From assembly GCA_015522385.1 (NCBI GenBank), contig WAMJ01000147.1, forward strand, positions 1-41,155: 41,155 nucleotides of DNA. The letters are read 5' to 3'. This document shows positions 30,723 to 38,785 of the stretch, in pieces (positions within the stretch are counted from its first letter, which is position 1; each line of letters opens with the position of its first letter). Made by a program: the position numbers and the translations under genes. Source of the stretch: Candidatus Heimdallarchaeota archaeon. Its GTDB lineage: Archaea > Asgardarchaeota > Heimdallarchaeia > Heimdallarchaeales > Kariarchaeaceae. The notes beneath the pieces were generated by a model. That model worked only from the letters and a program-made list of their open reading frames with translations. It did not search any database and was not told the DNA's origin.

Positions 30723-32633
30723 ATGAGTACAATTCCCAACCTAGGTGCGGTCGAAAACATGGCCGCGGAGATCAATTCGGAGTATGATCTGGGGCCCAAA
30801 CTAGACCGGTACTCCTCCCTTAGTCCCGAGTTACTGGATCTGGCTTCGGACCACGGACTGGAGGGCATGGACGCTGCGAGGGCCCTCTTCGTTTCTGACT
30901 ACATAGTGACCACCTCGGAGGTACCCCCGGGGGTCTCGGACGAGGACAGGAGGATATCGATCATCAAGGCATTTGTGAGTGGCAAGGGGAGAAACGAGGA
31001 CACTGACCGTTTGATGAGGGTCTTCTACCTCGCCCAGAAGGTCAAGCAGGGATTCAGGAGAACTGACTACTTCCTTGCTGGCAGGGGGCTGGGCAGGGAG
31101 CAGACTCTTGTCATCCTGAAGGATATTTTCATAACCCCCTACCTTGAGGTCTGCCGGCAGATGCTCGGGGACGGTGATCAGCTGTGGGAGAGTGCGGTGC
31201 TGTACTCAGCGATCAAGCACACCCTCCCTGACAAGGAGCTCTTGGAGGTGAAGGACGGGCTGGCATACATGTGGGAGCAACTTGTGGAGTACTCGAAGAT
31301 CCTCGTGGTCGAGCAGAACGACACGCTCACCATCCCGAATATCACGGACACGCAGGCGATTCTCCTCATGGGAGGGGAGGCCGTTCCCTGTATCTCGATC
31401 TCGAATATCCAGAGAGGGGCGACCAAGGAGGAGGTCGACTCCATCAGGGGCTTCCTTGACTACCTTGACTCCACGGACAGGGACCGGTCGCTCGTCTACG
31501 TCAACAGCACGATCGTTGGGACCGATGAGAACATCATCCTTGTCAGGAACCCCGGTGCCGAGGGTAAGCCCGTCCTCTTCATCAGGACGAAGGCCGACGA
31601 GCTCAACGTCTCACAGGTGATGAGCATCCTCGACCTCAGGGGCTGCGAGGACTGGTCCCACCTTGGTGGGGGCAGGAGGGAGGTGACATGGATCGAGACG
31701 GTAGAGGAGGAGGAGGAGGTCGAGGTCGAGAAGGAGGTCGTCGAGATCGTGGAGAAGGAGGTCACCGAGACCGTGAACAAGGAGGTCGTCGAGATTGTGG
31801 AGAAGGAGGTCACCGAGAAGGTCACCGAGGAGGTTGAGGTCACCAAGAGGGGATTGCTAGGAAGGCTTCTCGGGCGTGAGCCCAAGAAGGTGAAGAAGAC
31901 CGTCGTCAGGAAGGTCAAGAAGAAGGTTCCCGTCGAGGTCCGGAAGACGGTACCCACGAAGGTGACTAAGATGGTCCCCACTGAGGTCAAGAAGAGGGTA
32001 AAGACCAAGGAGAAGCGGGTGAAGACTCACGAGGAGCAGAGGTCTGCGGTGATTGCCGAGAACATTCCGTCCTTCGTTGCAGATGCTGTCACTGCCTTGG
32101 CCCTTGGGGATCTTGATCTGTTCGAGATCTGGGACACCGTGCGTGACTCTGAGTACGTGGTGGTGGGTGCGGTCGAGTCGGACTTCAACGACGACAAGAC
32201 CATCCTGCACATCGTCGATGACGTGGGTTCTCCCGAGGATCTGGCCGCGACATTGGATGGACTCGACGAGGTGGTGGAGGCCATGATCAAGTCGTTCTTT
32301 GGACTGGACGTGGACATCCTGCCCAATGACATCCTCTTTGTCAGGAGCGACGGAGAGCATGACAATAACTACTACATCTCCTTTGACGGGAACGAGGACC
32401 GGCTTATGGGTACCATCGCGGTGACGTACCAGAAGAAGTCCATAGGATTCGCCAAGGAGGAAGGTGAGGACGACGTTGTCAATCGCCGTACGATGAAGAT
32501 GAGGACCCGTCAGTTGCTGTCTTCACGCGAGCACACCCCGTTCGATACCTCGGTCGAGCGTATCCTCGGTGATACCATCAGTGAGAAGGCCGAGACCATC
32601 GAGCTGGAGAAGGCAATCCTTACCCTCCACTAG
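30723..32633 (+). CDS. Protein with charge-segregated valine tetrad repeats
   Basis: 636 residues, no signal peptide or membrane helix, no family recognised. The N-terminal ~320 residues look globular, helical at first and then mixed. Residues ~325-374 are acidic, with valine exactly every fourth residue from V335 to V371 (ten valines; units such as EKEV, VEIV, TETV). A short linker (about 375-386, GLLGRLLGREP) follows, then a basic block with valine every fourth residue from V390 to V426 (again ten; KKTV, VRKV, PTKV, TKMV). Prolines in the basic block at 403, 411 and 419 argue against one long helix. The C-terminal ~190 residues (from ~441) form another globular domain rich in Asp/Glu. The two blocks could pair as an electrostatic hairpin or drive self-assembly. 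Convergent with msrA, sharing CTAG at the stops. Confidence 0.8.
   Translation: MSTIPNLGAVENMAAEINSEYDLGPKLDRYSSLSPELLDLASDHGLEGMDAARALFVSDYIVTTSEVPPGVSDEDRRISIIKAFVSGKGRNEDTDRLMRVFYLAQKVKQGFRRTDYFLAGRGLGREQTLVILKDIFITPYLEVCRQMLGDGDQLWESAVLYSAIKHTLPDKELLEVKDGLAYMWEQLVEYSKILVVEQNDTLTIPNITDTQAILLMGGEAVPCISISNIQRGATKEEVDSIRGFLDYLDSTDRDRSLVYVNSTIVGTDENIILVRNPGAEGKPVLFIRTKADELNVSQVMSILDLRGCEDWSHLGGGRREVTWIETVEEEEEVEVEKEVVEIVEKEVTETVNKEVVEIVEKEVTEKVTEEVEVTKRGLLGRLLGREPKKVKKTVVRKVKKKVPVEVRKTVPTKVTKMVPTEVKKRVKTKEKRVKTHEEQRSAVIAENIPSFVADAVTALALGDLDLFEIWDTVRDSEYVVVGAVESDFNDDKTILHIVDDVGSPEDLAATLDGLDEVVEAMIKSFFGLDVDILPNDILFVRSDGEHDNNYYISFDGNEDRLMGTIAVTYQKKSIGFAKEEGEDDVVNRRTMKMRTRQLLSSREHTPFDTSVERILGDTISEKAETIELEKAILTLH
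31731..31826 (+). repeat. 48-bp tandem duplication inside the acidic tetrad block
   Basis: The 16-residue unit beginning KEVVEIVEKEVTE is encoded twice in succession (31731-31778 and 31779-31826), nearly identical at the DNA level apart from a few codon changes (for example ATC/ATT). The block seems to have grown by in-frame duplication. Confidence 0.75.
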
Positions 32634-33058
32634 TTCTTGAGATAGTACTTCTGGTCCTTCTCTGGAGCTCTTCTGTAGTCCCTGAAACTCTCGACTGAGG
32701 TATAGTATCCCGGATTCTGTGCGAGCTCCTCTCTTGCAATATTCTCTTCCACCGAGTCAAGGCAGAAAAGCACCGATCTCTCTGCATTGGATCTCTTGGA
32801 ATTTGTGGGATTCAGTGGGTTGTGGGTCGTCCAGAAAATTTTGATCAGTTCCCTGTAGCTGATCCTGTCAGGGTCATATGTCACCTTCACGACCTCTACG
32901 TCAGCAGTTCTTGATAGGGTGGTTTTGTCGACAGGGGTGCAGAAACCGACCTCTGTGTCGATAACTCCGTCTGTTGTGTGGAAGATTCTCTCCGCGTTCC
33001 AGAAGCACCCTCCGCCAAAGTACGATACCTTCACAGGATTGTTGATGACGCCCCGCAT
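32630..33058 (-). CDS. msrA: Peptide methionine sulfoxide reductase A
   Basis: 142 residues, short for MsrA (usually 155-210). The catalytic motif is YFGGGCFWNAERIF, with the nucleophile Cys of GCFW. Further family segments: VEVVKVTYDPDRISYREL and FWTTHNPLNPT (H-x-P region), and a C-terminal AQNPGYYTSVESFRDYRRAPEKDQKYYL. It reduces the S-sulfoxide of methionine with thioredoxin. One C-terminal Cys (in LFCLDS) could resolve. It is 28 nt after the trmB-type regulator gene and reads as the last gene of the ABC-transporter operon. It points to oxidative stress. Confidence 0.92.
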   Translation of the reverse strand: MRGVINNPVKVSYFGGGCFWNAERIFHTTDGVIDTEVGFCTPVDKTTLSRTADVEVVKVTYDPDRISYRELIKIFWTTHNPLNPTNSKRSNAERSVLFCLDSVEENIAREELAQNPGYYTSVESFRDYRRAPEKDQKYYLKN

Positions 33059-33086
33059 TTAACCCTTCGCGAGGGAACTTGTGACC

Positions 33087-33848
33087 TCACATTCTCCTTA
33101 GCTCGACCATTGGAGTCATCTCAGCTATCGACAGGAGCAACTTTACCTGGTAGTTCGGGGCGAATGAGTTACGGAATATGACCATGAACTTCTCGTTCCC
33201 GTCAGTCGTGGGGGTGAAGATGCTGCTCTCCCTACAGGTCTTTCTCTCGAAGTCCACATCGGTGAAGAGCACCGATGGCTGGATATCCAGGAGATGGATG
33301 AGGTTGGCCCCTGATGCTTCGAAATATTCTATGGCTAATTTCGACGCATAGAGCTGGTAAAATTCTACGTAGTTGTACTTGTCCCTCATCATCTCAAAGA
33401 AGCTATTGTACTCCTTGGAGCTGACGTACAGGATATTTCTCTCAGCCTTAGCGATGAGGTCCTCTATCCTTCTCTGTACCTTATCAAATCCCGAAATAAA
33501 GTCCACCAGAGGCTGGGTGCTCTTATGATCGGTGACTATATTCTCATTCAGGAACTTCTCCGCCTGCTCGGCCTTTGAGACCAAAGTGGTCCTTAGATCA
33601 GCCATCACTACAGATGGCGAGATTGCCTCATAGACCTTAACTCGTGTGGGTGTCTCCAGCTCGGAGACATACCCGACAGAGACGAGATTGCGGAGGTACT
33701 CGTAGACCTTTGGCTGTGGCACTCCTGCTTTCTTGGACAGCGGGGTGGCTGACTCTGGTCCCCTGATCACAAGGGCGACATAGACCTTGGCCTCCCCGGT
33801 TCCCATACCGAGGTTCACAAGGGCATCGATAACCTCTTTCTCGTTCAT
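33087..33848 (-). CDS. TrmB-family transcriptional regulator
   Basis: 253 residues. The N-terminal winged helix-turn-helix (about 1-75) has the TrmB pattern: ALVNLGMGTGEAKVYVALVIRGP, ATPLSKKAGVPQPKVYEYLRNLVSVGYV. A coiled segment with RTTLVSKAEQAEKFL follows, then the effector domain with a phospholipase D-like layout (KAERNILYVSSKEYNSFF) seen in this family. TrmB proteins respond to sugars or other ligands and act as repressors or activators. It lies 9 nt after the ABC-2 permease gene and 28 nt before msrA, so it probably regulates its own operon through the palindrome at 35732-35756. Confidence 0.88.
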   Translation of the reverse strand: MNEKEVIDALVNLGMGTGEAKVYVALVIRGPESATPLSKKAGVPQPKVYEYLRNLVSVGYVSELETPTRVKVYEAISPSVVMADLRTTLVSKAEQAEKFLNENIVTDHKSTQPLVDFISGFDKVQRRIEDLIAKAERNILYVSSKEYNSFFEMMRDKYNYVEFYQLYASKLAIEYFEASGANLIHLLDIQPSVLFTDVDFERKTCRESSIFTPTTDGNEKFMVIFRNSFAPNYQVKLLLSIAEMTPMVELRRM

Positions 33849-33857
33849 TCTCCTACC

Positions 33858-34991
33858 TCAGTCCGAGCTGATGTCGCTTGATGACAGGAGTGCAAGGACG
33901 AAGAAGACGACAGTCAGGACCGAGATCACGGTGAACTCGAACCAGAGCTCGGCAAGTCCCCAGCCCCTGAGCATGATCCCCTCAAATGTCCTGATACCGT
34001 ACGTAAGAGGGACGAATGCGGCTACCCACTTCAGGTATTCGGGGAAGGTGAATATAGGAATTAACATCCCCGATAGTGCCAATGACGGTATGGCAATAAG
34101 AATTGCCATCTGCACACTCTGTAGTTCATTCTTTGCGAAGTTGGAGAGGAGAAACGCGAGGAAGATGTGGGATATCCCGTAGAGGAGACCTGCACCGAAG
34201 AGCAGGTAGATGTTGCCGTGGACCGTGGCCCCGAAAACATATATTGCTATAGCAATGACGATTGTGGTCTCTACCATAGCGAATAGTGACAGGGCGATCA
34301 CGTATCCAAGGATTCGCTCGACGGGGGTGATGGGTGTGGTATACAACCTCGTCTTGGTGTGGTTTACATCCTCTCGAATTGCTGTCAGTACCGAGAGAAG
34401 TAGGATGAGGAACGTCAGTATGTACCCCATAACTGCGGGTATCCCGACATCGAAACCAGAGAGCTCTCCTGCCCCGAAGGCTTGGATTTCCTCGAATTCA
34501 ATCCCTCCTTTTGAGAGATCCTTGAATGCTTCTGCGAGAGCGGTGAATACAGAGGCCCTCAACTGAGGTTTTGTCCCGTCGTAGTAAACCTTGATTGTCG
34601 CATTTCCCGTTGACGTGAGATCCTGTGTGAAATTCTCAGGAATCAGTACTGCTGCTTCAATCTCAGCGGCCTCAACCATGTCGATGGATTCGGAGTAGGA
34701 TGCCAGTTCTACGTCCACTCTGTCGTTCTCCACAAGAGAGTCAAGGATGTCTTCTCCTATATTCACTTTCTCGTTGGTGAAGGGGTTTGTCACTCCCGTG
34801 TCCGCTACCTCTACCCTGATGGGAACATGCTTGACCTCACCTGATAGCACGACACCAAAGACTAGCATGAACATGATCGGGAAGACGATGATCATGCCCA
34901 GTGTCCTCCTGTCCCTTGTGAACTGCTTGAGTACCCGGGTGCTCAGGGCGAATACCCGTGATGCAGAGAACCTCTTGTAACGTCTACTCAT
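33858..34991 (-). CDS. ABC-2 type permease
   Basis: 377 residues from ATG 34991, which overlaps the ATPase gene by 8 bp; the longer frame reads into the ATPase gene. Layout of the ABC2_membrane_3/DrrB class: an N-terminal membrane helix (near 30-50, GMIIVFPIMFMLVFGVVL), a large extracytoplasmic loop (about 55-165), then five helices including the conserved TAIREDVNHTKTRLYTTPI and LALSGMLIPIFTFPEYL segments. It forms an exporter with the ATPase, for lipids, drugs, or other compounds; substrate unknown. Confidence 0.9.
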   Translation of the reverse strand: MSRRYKRFSASRVFALSTRVLKQFTRDRRTLGMIIVFPIMFMLVFGVVLSGEVKHVPIRVEVADTGVTNPFTNEKVNIGEDILDSLVENDRVDVELASYSESIDMVEAAEIEAAVLIPENFTQDLTSTGNATIKVYYDGTKPQLRASVFTALAEAFKDLSKGGIEFEEIQAFGAGELSGFDVGIPAVMGYILTFLILLLSVLTAIREDVNHTKTRLYTTPITPVERILGYVIALSLFAMVETTIVIAIAIYVFGATVHGNIYLLFGAGLLYGISHIFLAFLLSNFAKNELQSVQMAILIAIPSLALSGMLIPIFTFPEYLKWVAAFVPLTYGIRTFEGIMLRGWGLAELWFEFTVISVLTVVFFVLALLSSSDISSD

Positions 34992-35730
34992 TAATATTCT
35001 CATCTCCACTAAGCAGGAGGAAAAGTTCCTCGACATTCCTCACATTGTACTTGCTAAGTAACTCAGAGGGGCTTCCTTCTTCGATCAGCTTTCCATGTCT
35101 CATGAGACCAATCCGGTCTGCCTTCTCTGCCTCGTCCATGACGTGACTCGTGACCAGGATTGTCTTCCCGTCATCCCTAAGGCTCTTGAAGAAGTCCCAG
35201 AAATATGCTCTGAGGATTGGGTCCACACCTACCGTCGCCTCGTCGAAAAGTATGAGCTCGGGCTGGTGGATCAGGGCAATAGCGATGCTCAACCTTCTCT
35301 TCATTCCGCCAGACAGGAACTCCGCCACGACATCTCTTTTCTCCCCAAGCTTGAGGATGTTGATCAGCTTCTCACCCTGCTCCCTGATTTCCTTCCTTGA
35401 CAACCCATATAACCTGCCAAAGAAGGAGATGTTCTCCCACACTGTCAGATCGAGGTAGACGGCGTACTCTTGTGGGGCTATTCCGATGCGGTTCGACAGT
35501 CTCCTCCTGTCTTTTGGGAGTTTGAGACCGAGCACGGATATCTCCCCTGATGTAGGTCTCAGGGTTCCTGATATCATGTCTATTGTCGTGGATTTACCGC
35601 TCCCATTCGCGCCGATGAAGGCGTATATCTCCCCCTTACGCACACGCAAATCGATCCCATTCACCGCCTTTACGGCTCCTTTGTTGTAGTGCTTCACGAG
35701 ACCTCTTGTCTCGATTACGTACTTGTTCAT
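34984..35730 (-). CDS. ABC transporter ATP-binding protein
   Basis: 248 residues from ATG 35730, with a TATA-like GATTTATTA centred 26 nt upstream; the long frame upstream would run past the promoter. Walker A GANGSGKST, Q-loop near IAPQEYA, signature LSGGMKRRLS, Walker B ELILFDEAT (with catalytic Glu), H-loop LVTSHVMDEAEKADRIGLM. DrrA-type export ATPase partner of the following permease. First gene of an ATPase-permease-trmB-msrA operon. Confidence 0.95.
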   Translation of the reverse strand: MNKYVIETRGLVKHYNKGAVKAVNGIDLRVRKGEIYAFIGANGSGKSTTIDMISGTLRPTSGEISVLGLKLPKDRRRLSNRIGIAPQEYAVYLDLTVWENISFFGRLYGLSRKEIREQGEKLINILKLGEKRDVVAEFLSGGMKRRLSIAIALIHQPELILFDEATVGVDPILRAYFWDFFKSLRDDGKTILVTSHVMDEAEKADRIGLMRHGKLIEEGSPSELLSKYNVRNVEELFLLLSGDENINE

Positions 35731-35731
35731 G

Positions 35732-35756
35732 TTACTACTATCGTGGAGAGTAGTAA
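35732..35756. promoter_or_regulatory. Palindromic operator of the ABC-trmB-msrA operon
   Basis: TTACTACT-N9-AGTAGTAA, a perfect 8-bp inverted repeat that spans from just upstream of the start codon (35730) to the TATA box (35753-35760). Within it is TACT-N8-GAGTA, which fits the TACT-N7/8-GAGTA type of site that I recall for Halobacterium TrmB. A TrmB-family protein is encoded two genes downstream, so autoregulation by occlusion of the TATA box is likely. Confidence 0.65.
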
Positions 35757-35760
35757 TAAA
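35753..35760 (-). promoter_or_regulatory. TATA box of the ABC operon
   Basis: Minus strand TTTATTA, centred 26 nt upstream of the ATPase ATG at 35730; overlaps the palindromic operator. Confidence 0.5.
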
Positions 35761-35767
35761 TCTGTTC

Positions 35768-36088
35768 TCATCTATCAGATTCTTTGAACTTTTTCGTACT
35801 GAATATGAGGAGCGGAAGGATAATTGTAACAAATGGGAGGGGTACAGTCTTTGACACAGTTGATGATGCATCATCTGCTCGGAATGAGACCTCTTCCCAT
35901 GGCAAATCTGCTACCATAAGGAGGGTGGGGTCAAGACCCCTGAGCTTCTCCGAGAATCCAAAGATCTCGGTAGGGTGGTAGAGGGGTATGACTGGGAGGT
36001 CGTCGTGGATGGTCTTTTGGAGGGCCGAAGCATACTCCGCTTTCTTTGAGGTGTCCAACTCCTCGACGTATCCGCGATGTTGGAACCT
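35768..36088 (-). pseudogene. 5'-truncated remnant of a peptide ABC-transporter substrate-binding protein
   Basis: The open frame runs from a stop at 36089-36091 down to 35768. The deduced sequence contains GYVEELDTSKKAEYASAL, then TIHDDLPVIPLYHPTEIFGF, which is the C-terminal end of SBP_bac_5 (oligopeptide/nickel) binding proteins, where a ...DLPxIPLYxPxE... motif precedes a final membrane anchor. The end here, VTIILPLLIFSTKKFKESDR, is such an anchor. Only ~107 of the usual 500+ residues remain, and no start codon with promoter serves it. The rest of the gene is gone; upstream DNA is AT-rich and non-coding. Confidence 0.75.
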
Positions 36089-36489
36089 TCACAACAAATA
36101 ATAGTTTTTATCTAATACTGTCAAACCCTCGTCGAAGACAGAATGTTTTGATATGGCTGTAGGGGTGTTCTATTGCTGAGAGGGGCAACTATCGAAATAG
36201 AGGGTATTTTCTTTTCTACCTTACCATAAATGCCAATCACTATGTTGAAGAAGTTGCTTTTGTAGAAAGATCATCGAGGTATGAAAAACGACTCTTTCGT
36301 AAATATTACAGAAACGGTTTTCACGTTCAAGTCTGCCGCTCGTATTCGATAATGTTCTGAGAGTCAAGGACAATGGTTCTTTTCCGATCTAGGCTCAAGT
36401 TCGTCGTATCGCGCACATAATATAACAATGTTAGATTAACGATATTTTTTCTAACAAATGCTTATATTTCAAAATATGGTTTATTGGTT
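36089..36489. promoter_or_regulatory. Intergenic region with inverted repeat and promoter of the membrane protein gene
   Basis: About 400 AT-rich bases, left over from the lost transporter gene. At 36429-36456 lies TGTTAGA-N14-TCTAACA, a perfect 7-bp inverted repeat directly upstream of the TATA box TTATATTT (36462-36469), which is centred 25 nt before ATG 36490. A regulator binding here would act next to the TATA box. Confidence 0.45.
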
Positions 36490-37383
36490 ATGGCACATGA
36501 AAATGTGGTACGAACAAATGATGATTTTGTACAAAAATATGGTGCGAAATCTATGCTGATCGCGGCTATTGTTTTCCTAATTGGAACATTCACTGCCATG
36601 ATCATGTATGACAACTACGGATTCCTCAATCAGTTCTTCAGTGATCTAGGGAATAGGGGTGATACATTCAATCCAGAAATTCCCTCCGACATCCGACCAA
36701 AATCTACCTATCCTGAGATCTTTAATGTGACCCTGTGGGTGTCTGCAGTGTTTATTATCCCGTTTTTCCCATATGCTGGAAGAAAGATGCAGATTGGTGG
36801 AGAACCGACACGGGGGAGGAGGTTCTTGACAGCCTACATCTCAGTAGTGACGACCCTCTTCATCGTCTTCAGGGTAAATGAGTGGTTCCAAGTCCCTGAT
36901 ATCGTTACCTCTGTCATCGGCTTCCTCCTTCTTGGTGGGTTTATTCTGATCGCAGTTTTCGGGTTCATGAACAGGGAGGAGATGGTGAATGGATTGTTCT
37001 CTGCCATTGGTATAATTGGATTGCAGGTCGGTCCTTGGCTCGCTATGGTTGGGGTGCTGGATCTGAAAACATCATGGTATGGGCATGTATACGTGGCTAT
37101 CAATCTCTACTTTGTCATCGCCTTTCTCTCTCTGTACTGGCTGATTGCAGTGAGTTCTGCCCCCTCTGATCACCCGTACAAAAGATCTCTCTTCTGGCTT
37201 CTTGACGTACTTTTTGTTATCGTCATCATTACTTGTGTCTACATCAATGTTATTGGAGAACTCGCCCTTGCCGAGTTACCGGTCTTCAACCTGTTAAAGA
37301 TGCCTGCATACCAGAAAATCATGGCATACTCCTTCATTTCCTACTTTGGATTTGTTGTCTCAAGACGTCTGAAGGCCATTTGA
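36490..37383 (+). CDS. Polytopic membrane protein, DUF998-like
   Basis: 297 residues from ATG 36490 (TATA 25 nt upstream). About seven to eight membrane helices. The first loop holds NQFFSDLGNRGDTFNPE and a following FNVTLWVSAVF segment, a pattern like DUF998 proteins, in which a conserved SxLG-type loop follows helix 1. Function unknown. Stands alone, followed by a convergent gene after a GC-rich hairpin. Confidence 0.65.
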   Translation: MAHENVVRTNDDFVQKYGAKSMLIAAIVFLIGTFTAMIMYDNYGFLNQFFSDLGNRGDTFNPEIPSDIRPKSTYPEIFNVTLWVSAVFIIPFFPYAGRKMQIGGEPTRGRRFLTAYISVVTTLFIVFRVNEWFQVPDIVTSVIGFLLLGGFILIAVFGFMNREEMVNGLFSAIGIIGLQVGPWLAMVGVLDLKTSWYGHVYVAINLYFVIAFLSLYWLIAVSSAPSDHPYKRSLFWLLDVLFVIVIITCVYINVIGELALAELPVFNLLKMPAYQKIMAYSFISYFGFVVSRRLKAI

Positions 37384-37463
37384 GTTCTGGAATTTAGTGA
37401 TCTCTCCTGTTCCAACATCTATTCCTTACTGATTTGGTGCTTAATGTGCACTGCATTCGTTTT

Positions 37464-37484
37464 CCCCCCTAACGCGGTGGGGGG
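37464..37484. terminator. GC-rich hairpin between convergent genes
   Basis: CCCCCC-N9-GGGGGG lies between the stops of two convergent genes (37383 and 37513), preceded by TTTT on the plus strand. A structural transcription stop or insulating element is likely, though archaeal termination relies mostly on T-tracts. Confidence 0.4.
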
Positions 37485-37512
37485 AGTACAGAGACTTCTG
37501 CCTCTATTCGGA

Positions 37513-38019
37513 TCAGAGGAGGTTCACCAACACTCTACCTATCAAGAGGAGGAAACCTATGACCAACAGCACAAACTTTAGGGTGGCAAACAGACTAATC
37601 GCATAGGTGAGATACAGTGGTCCTCCTAGGAGTACCATAAATGTGAAGACATTCTCCATGTAGTCAAAGATCGAGGCCAATGCAAAGACTAAGACATGTT
37701 GGATATCTAGTCTCTTTCGTCCGTCATTTATGAGTAGCACCAGTCCACTCAAGGTCATGAAGTATAGCATGGGGTATATCATGTCAATGGCCATGAAGAG
37801 GAAGACCTCCCCCATAATCTGTCTCCACGAAGTAATGATGGCAGCCATCCTTTCTGTGCTCCAAGCTAGCTGAAAGTCCAAGATCGAGTACCCGGACTGT
37901 CTCATCCTTGACTCCAAGGGTACGAAAACGATCATGGATAATATCGATCCCACAATACCGATAAGGAAGAATTTCATCCTTCCGAACGCAGTGACATTTT
38001 CCTCAAGAGAATCCCACAT
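37513..38019 (-). CDS. Four-helix membrane protein of unknown function
   Basis: 168 residues with hydrophobic helices at about 16-34, 68-96 (two close together), 108-130 and 137-165. Polar segment ESRMRQSGYSILDFQLAWS between helices 1 and 2, and FDYMENVFTFMVLL in the third. No known motif. TATA-like stretch (TTTATA as read on the plus strand, 38041-38046) is about 25 nt upstream of ATG 38019. It lies 44 nt downstream of the DUF411 gene with its own promoter. Confidence 0.65.
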   Translation of the reverse strand: MWDSLEENVTAFGRMKFFLIGIVGSILSMIVFVPLESRMRQSGYSILDFQLAWSTERMAAIITSWRQIMGEVFLFMAIDMIYPMLYFMTLSGLVLLINDGRKRLDIQHVLVFALASIFDYMENVFTFMVLLGGPLYLTYAISLFATLKFVLLVIGFLLLIGRVLVNLL

Positions 38020-38063
38020 AGGCTTTGTTAGACGTCTTAATTTATATTCTAGCTGTGTTGGAA

Positions 38064-38744
38064 TCAGTATTTTACATAGACAGAGACGGTGCTCCCTGAG
38101 ACGGCCAGAACTTCGACCTCATTCAGCTTGTCTCCCCCCATTCCTGCAACACCTGCAGGCATGCCGGGAGTGGTGATACCGTCTATAGCTGGTCTCTCGG
38201 CGAGCAGTTGCGAGATTGCGAACCCGGGGATATGGCCCTCGACAAAGTATCCTTCAACTGTGGTTGTGTGGCAGGCATACAGATCCGGTGTTAGGCCAAA
38301 GGACGCCTTCCTAGCGTCAAGGTCTGCCTGCTCCTCGATGTTGTCATTCACCGTGGCTCCTAGGTCTCTCATGTAGTTAATGAACTCGTGGCAACATCCA
38401 CAGGTAGCTGTCCTATAGACATTGAGCGTAATGTCCGTGAGATCCACCCCCTGATCGTAGACGGGAACTCCTTGGTTGGCATCGTTTCCAGATTCCGATC
38501 CCGAATTGTCTGTGGTGTCTGTCACGAAGCTGGTGTTGTGGCCCGAGAACAACCCTGTGACGAGTCCGATTATCACAATCACCGCGAACACTGTAATCCA
38601 TGGAATAATCCCGAATCCACCCGATTTCTTCTCAACAACCTTTGCCGCCTTGACCTTTCTCCGGGTGTTGTATCGGTCAATGATTTCATCTGCCGAAATA
38701 TTACTATTTATTCTATTCTTATTTGATTTTATTTTCTTCGCCAT
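38064..38744 (-). CDS. Membrane-anchored DUF411 copper-binding protein
   Basis: 226 residues. A basic cytoplasmic N-terminus (1-43), one membrane helix (about 45-65) and a linker rich in Ser/Asp/Asn precede a DUF411 domain (about 105-226): VYRTATCGCCHEFINYMRDLG with C115, C117, C118 and H119, then YACHTTTVEGYFVEGHIP (C158, H159, H171), ERPAIDGITTPGMPAG and GMGG. DUF411 proteins are linked to copper resistance and metal delivery; here the domain would face outside. TATA-like TATAAATAT at 38768-38776 (plus-strand reading) is 28 nt upstream of ATG 38744. It follows the CuA-polyferredoxin genes by 41 nt and may hand copper to them. Confidence 0.85.
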   Translation of the reverse strand: MAKKIKSNKNRINSNISADEIIDRYNTRRKVKAAKVVEKKSGGFGIIPWITVFAVIVIIGLVTGLFSGHNTSFVTDTTDNSGSESGNDANQGVPVYDQGVDLTDITLNVYRTATCGCCHEFINYMRDLGATVNDNIEEQADLDARKASFGLTPDLYACHTTTVEGYFVEGHIPGFAISQLLAERPAIDGITTPGMPAGVAGMGGDKLNEVEVLAVSGSTVSVYVKY

Positions 38745-38785
38745 CAGTGAAAATCTGACATGTCTGCTATAAATATGTTGTCGTC

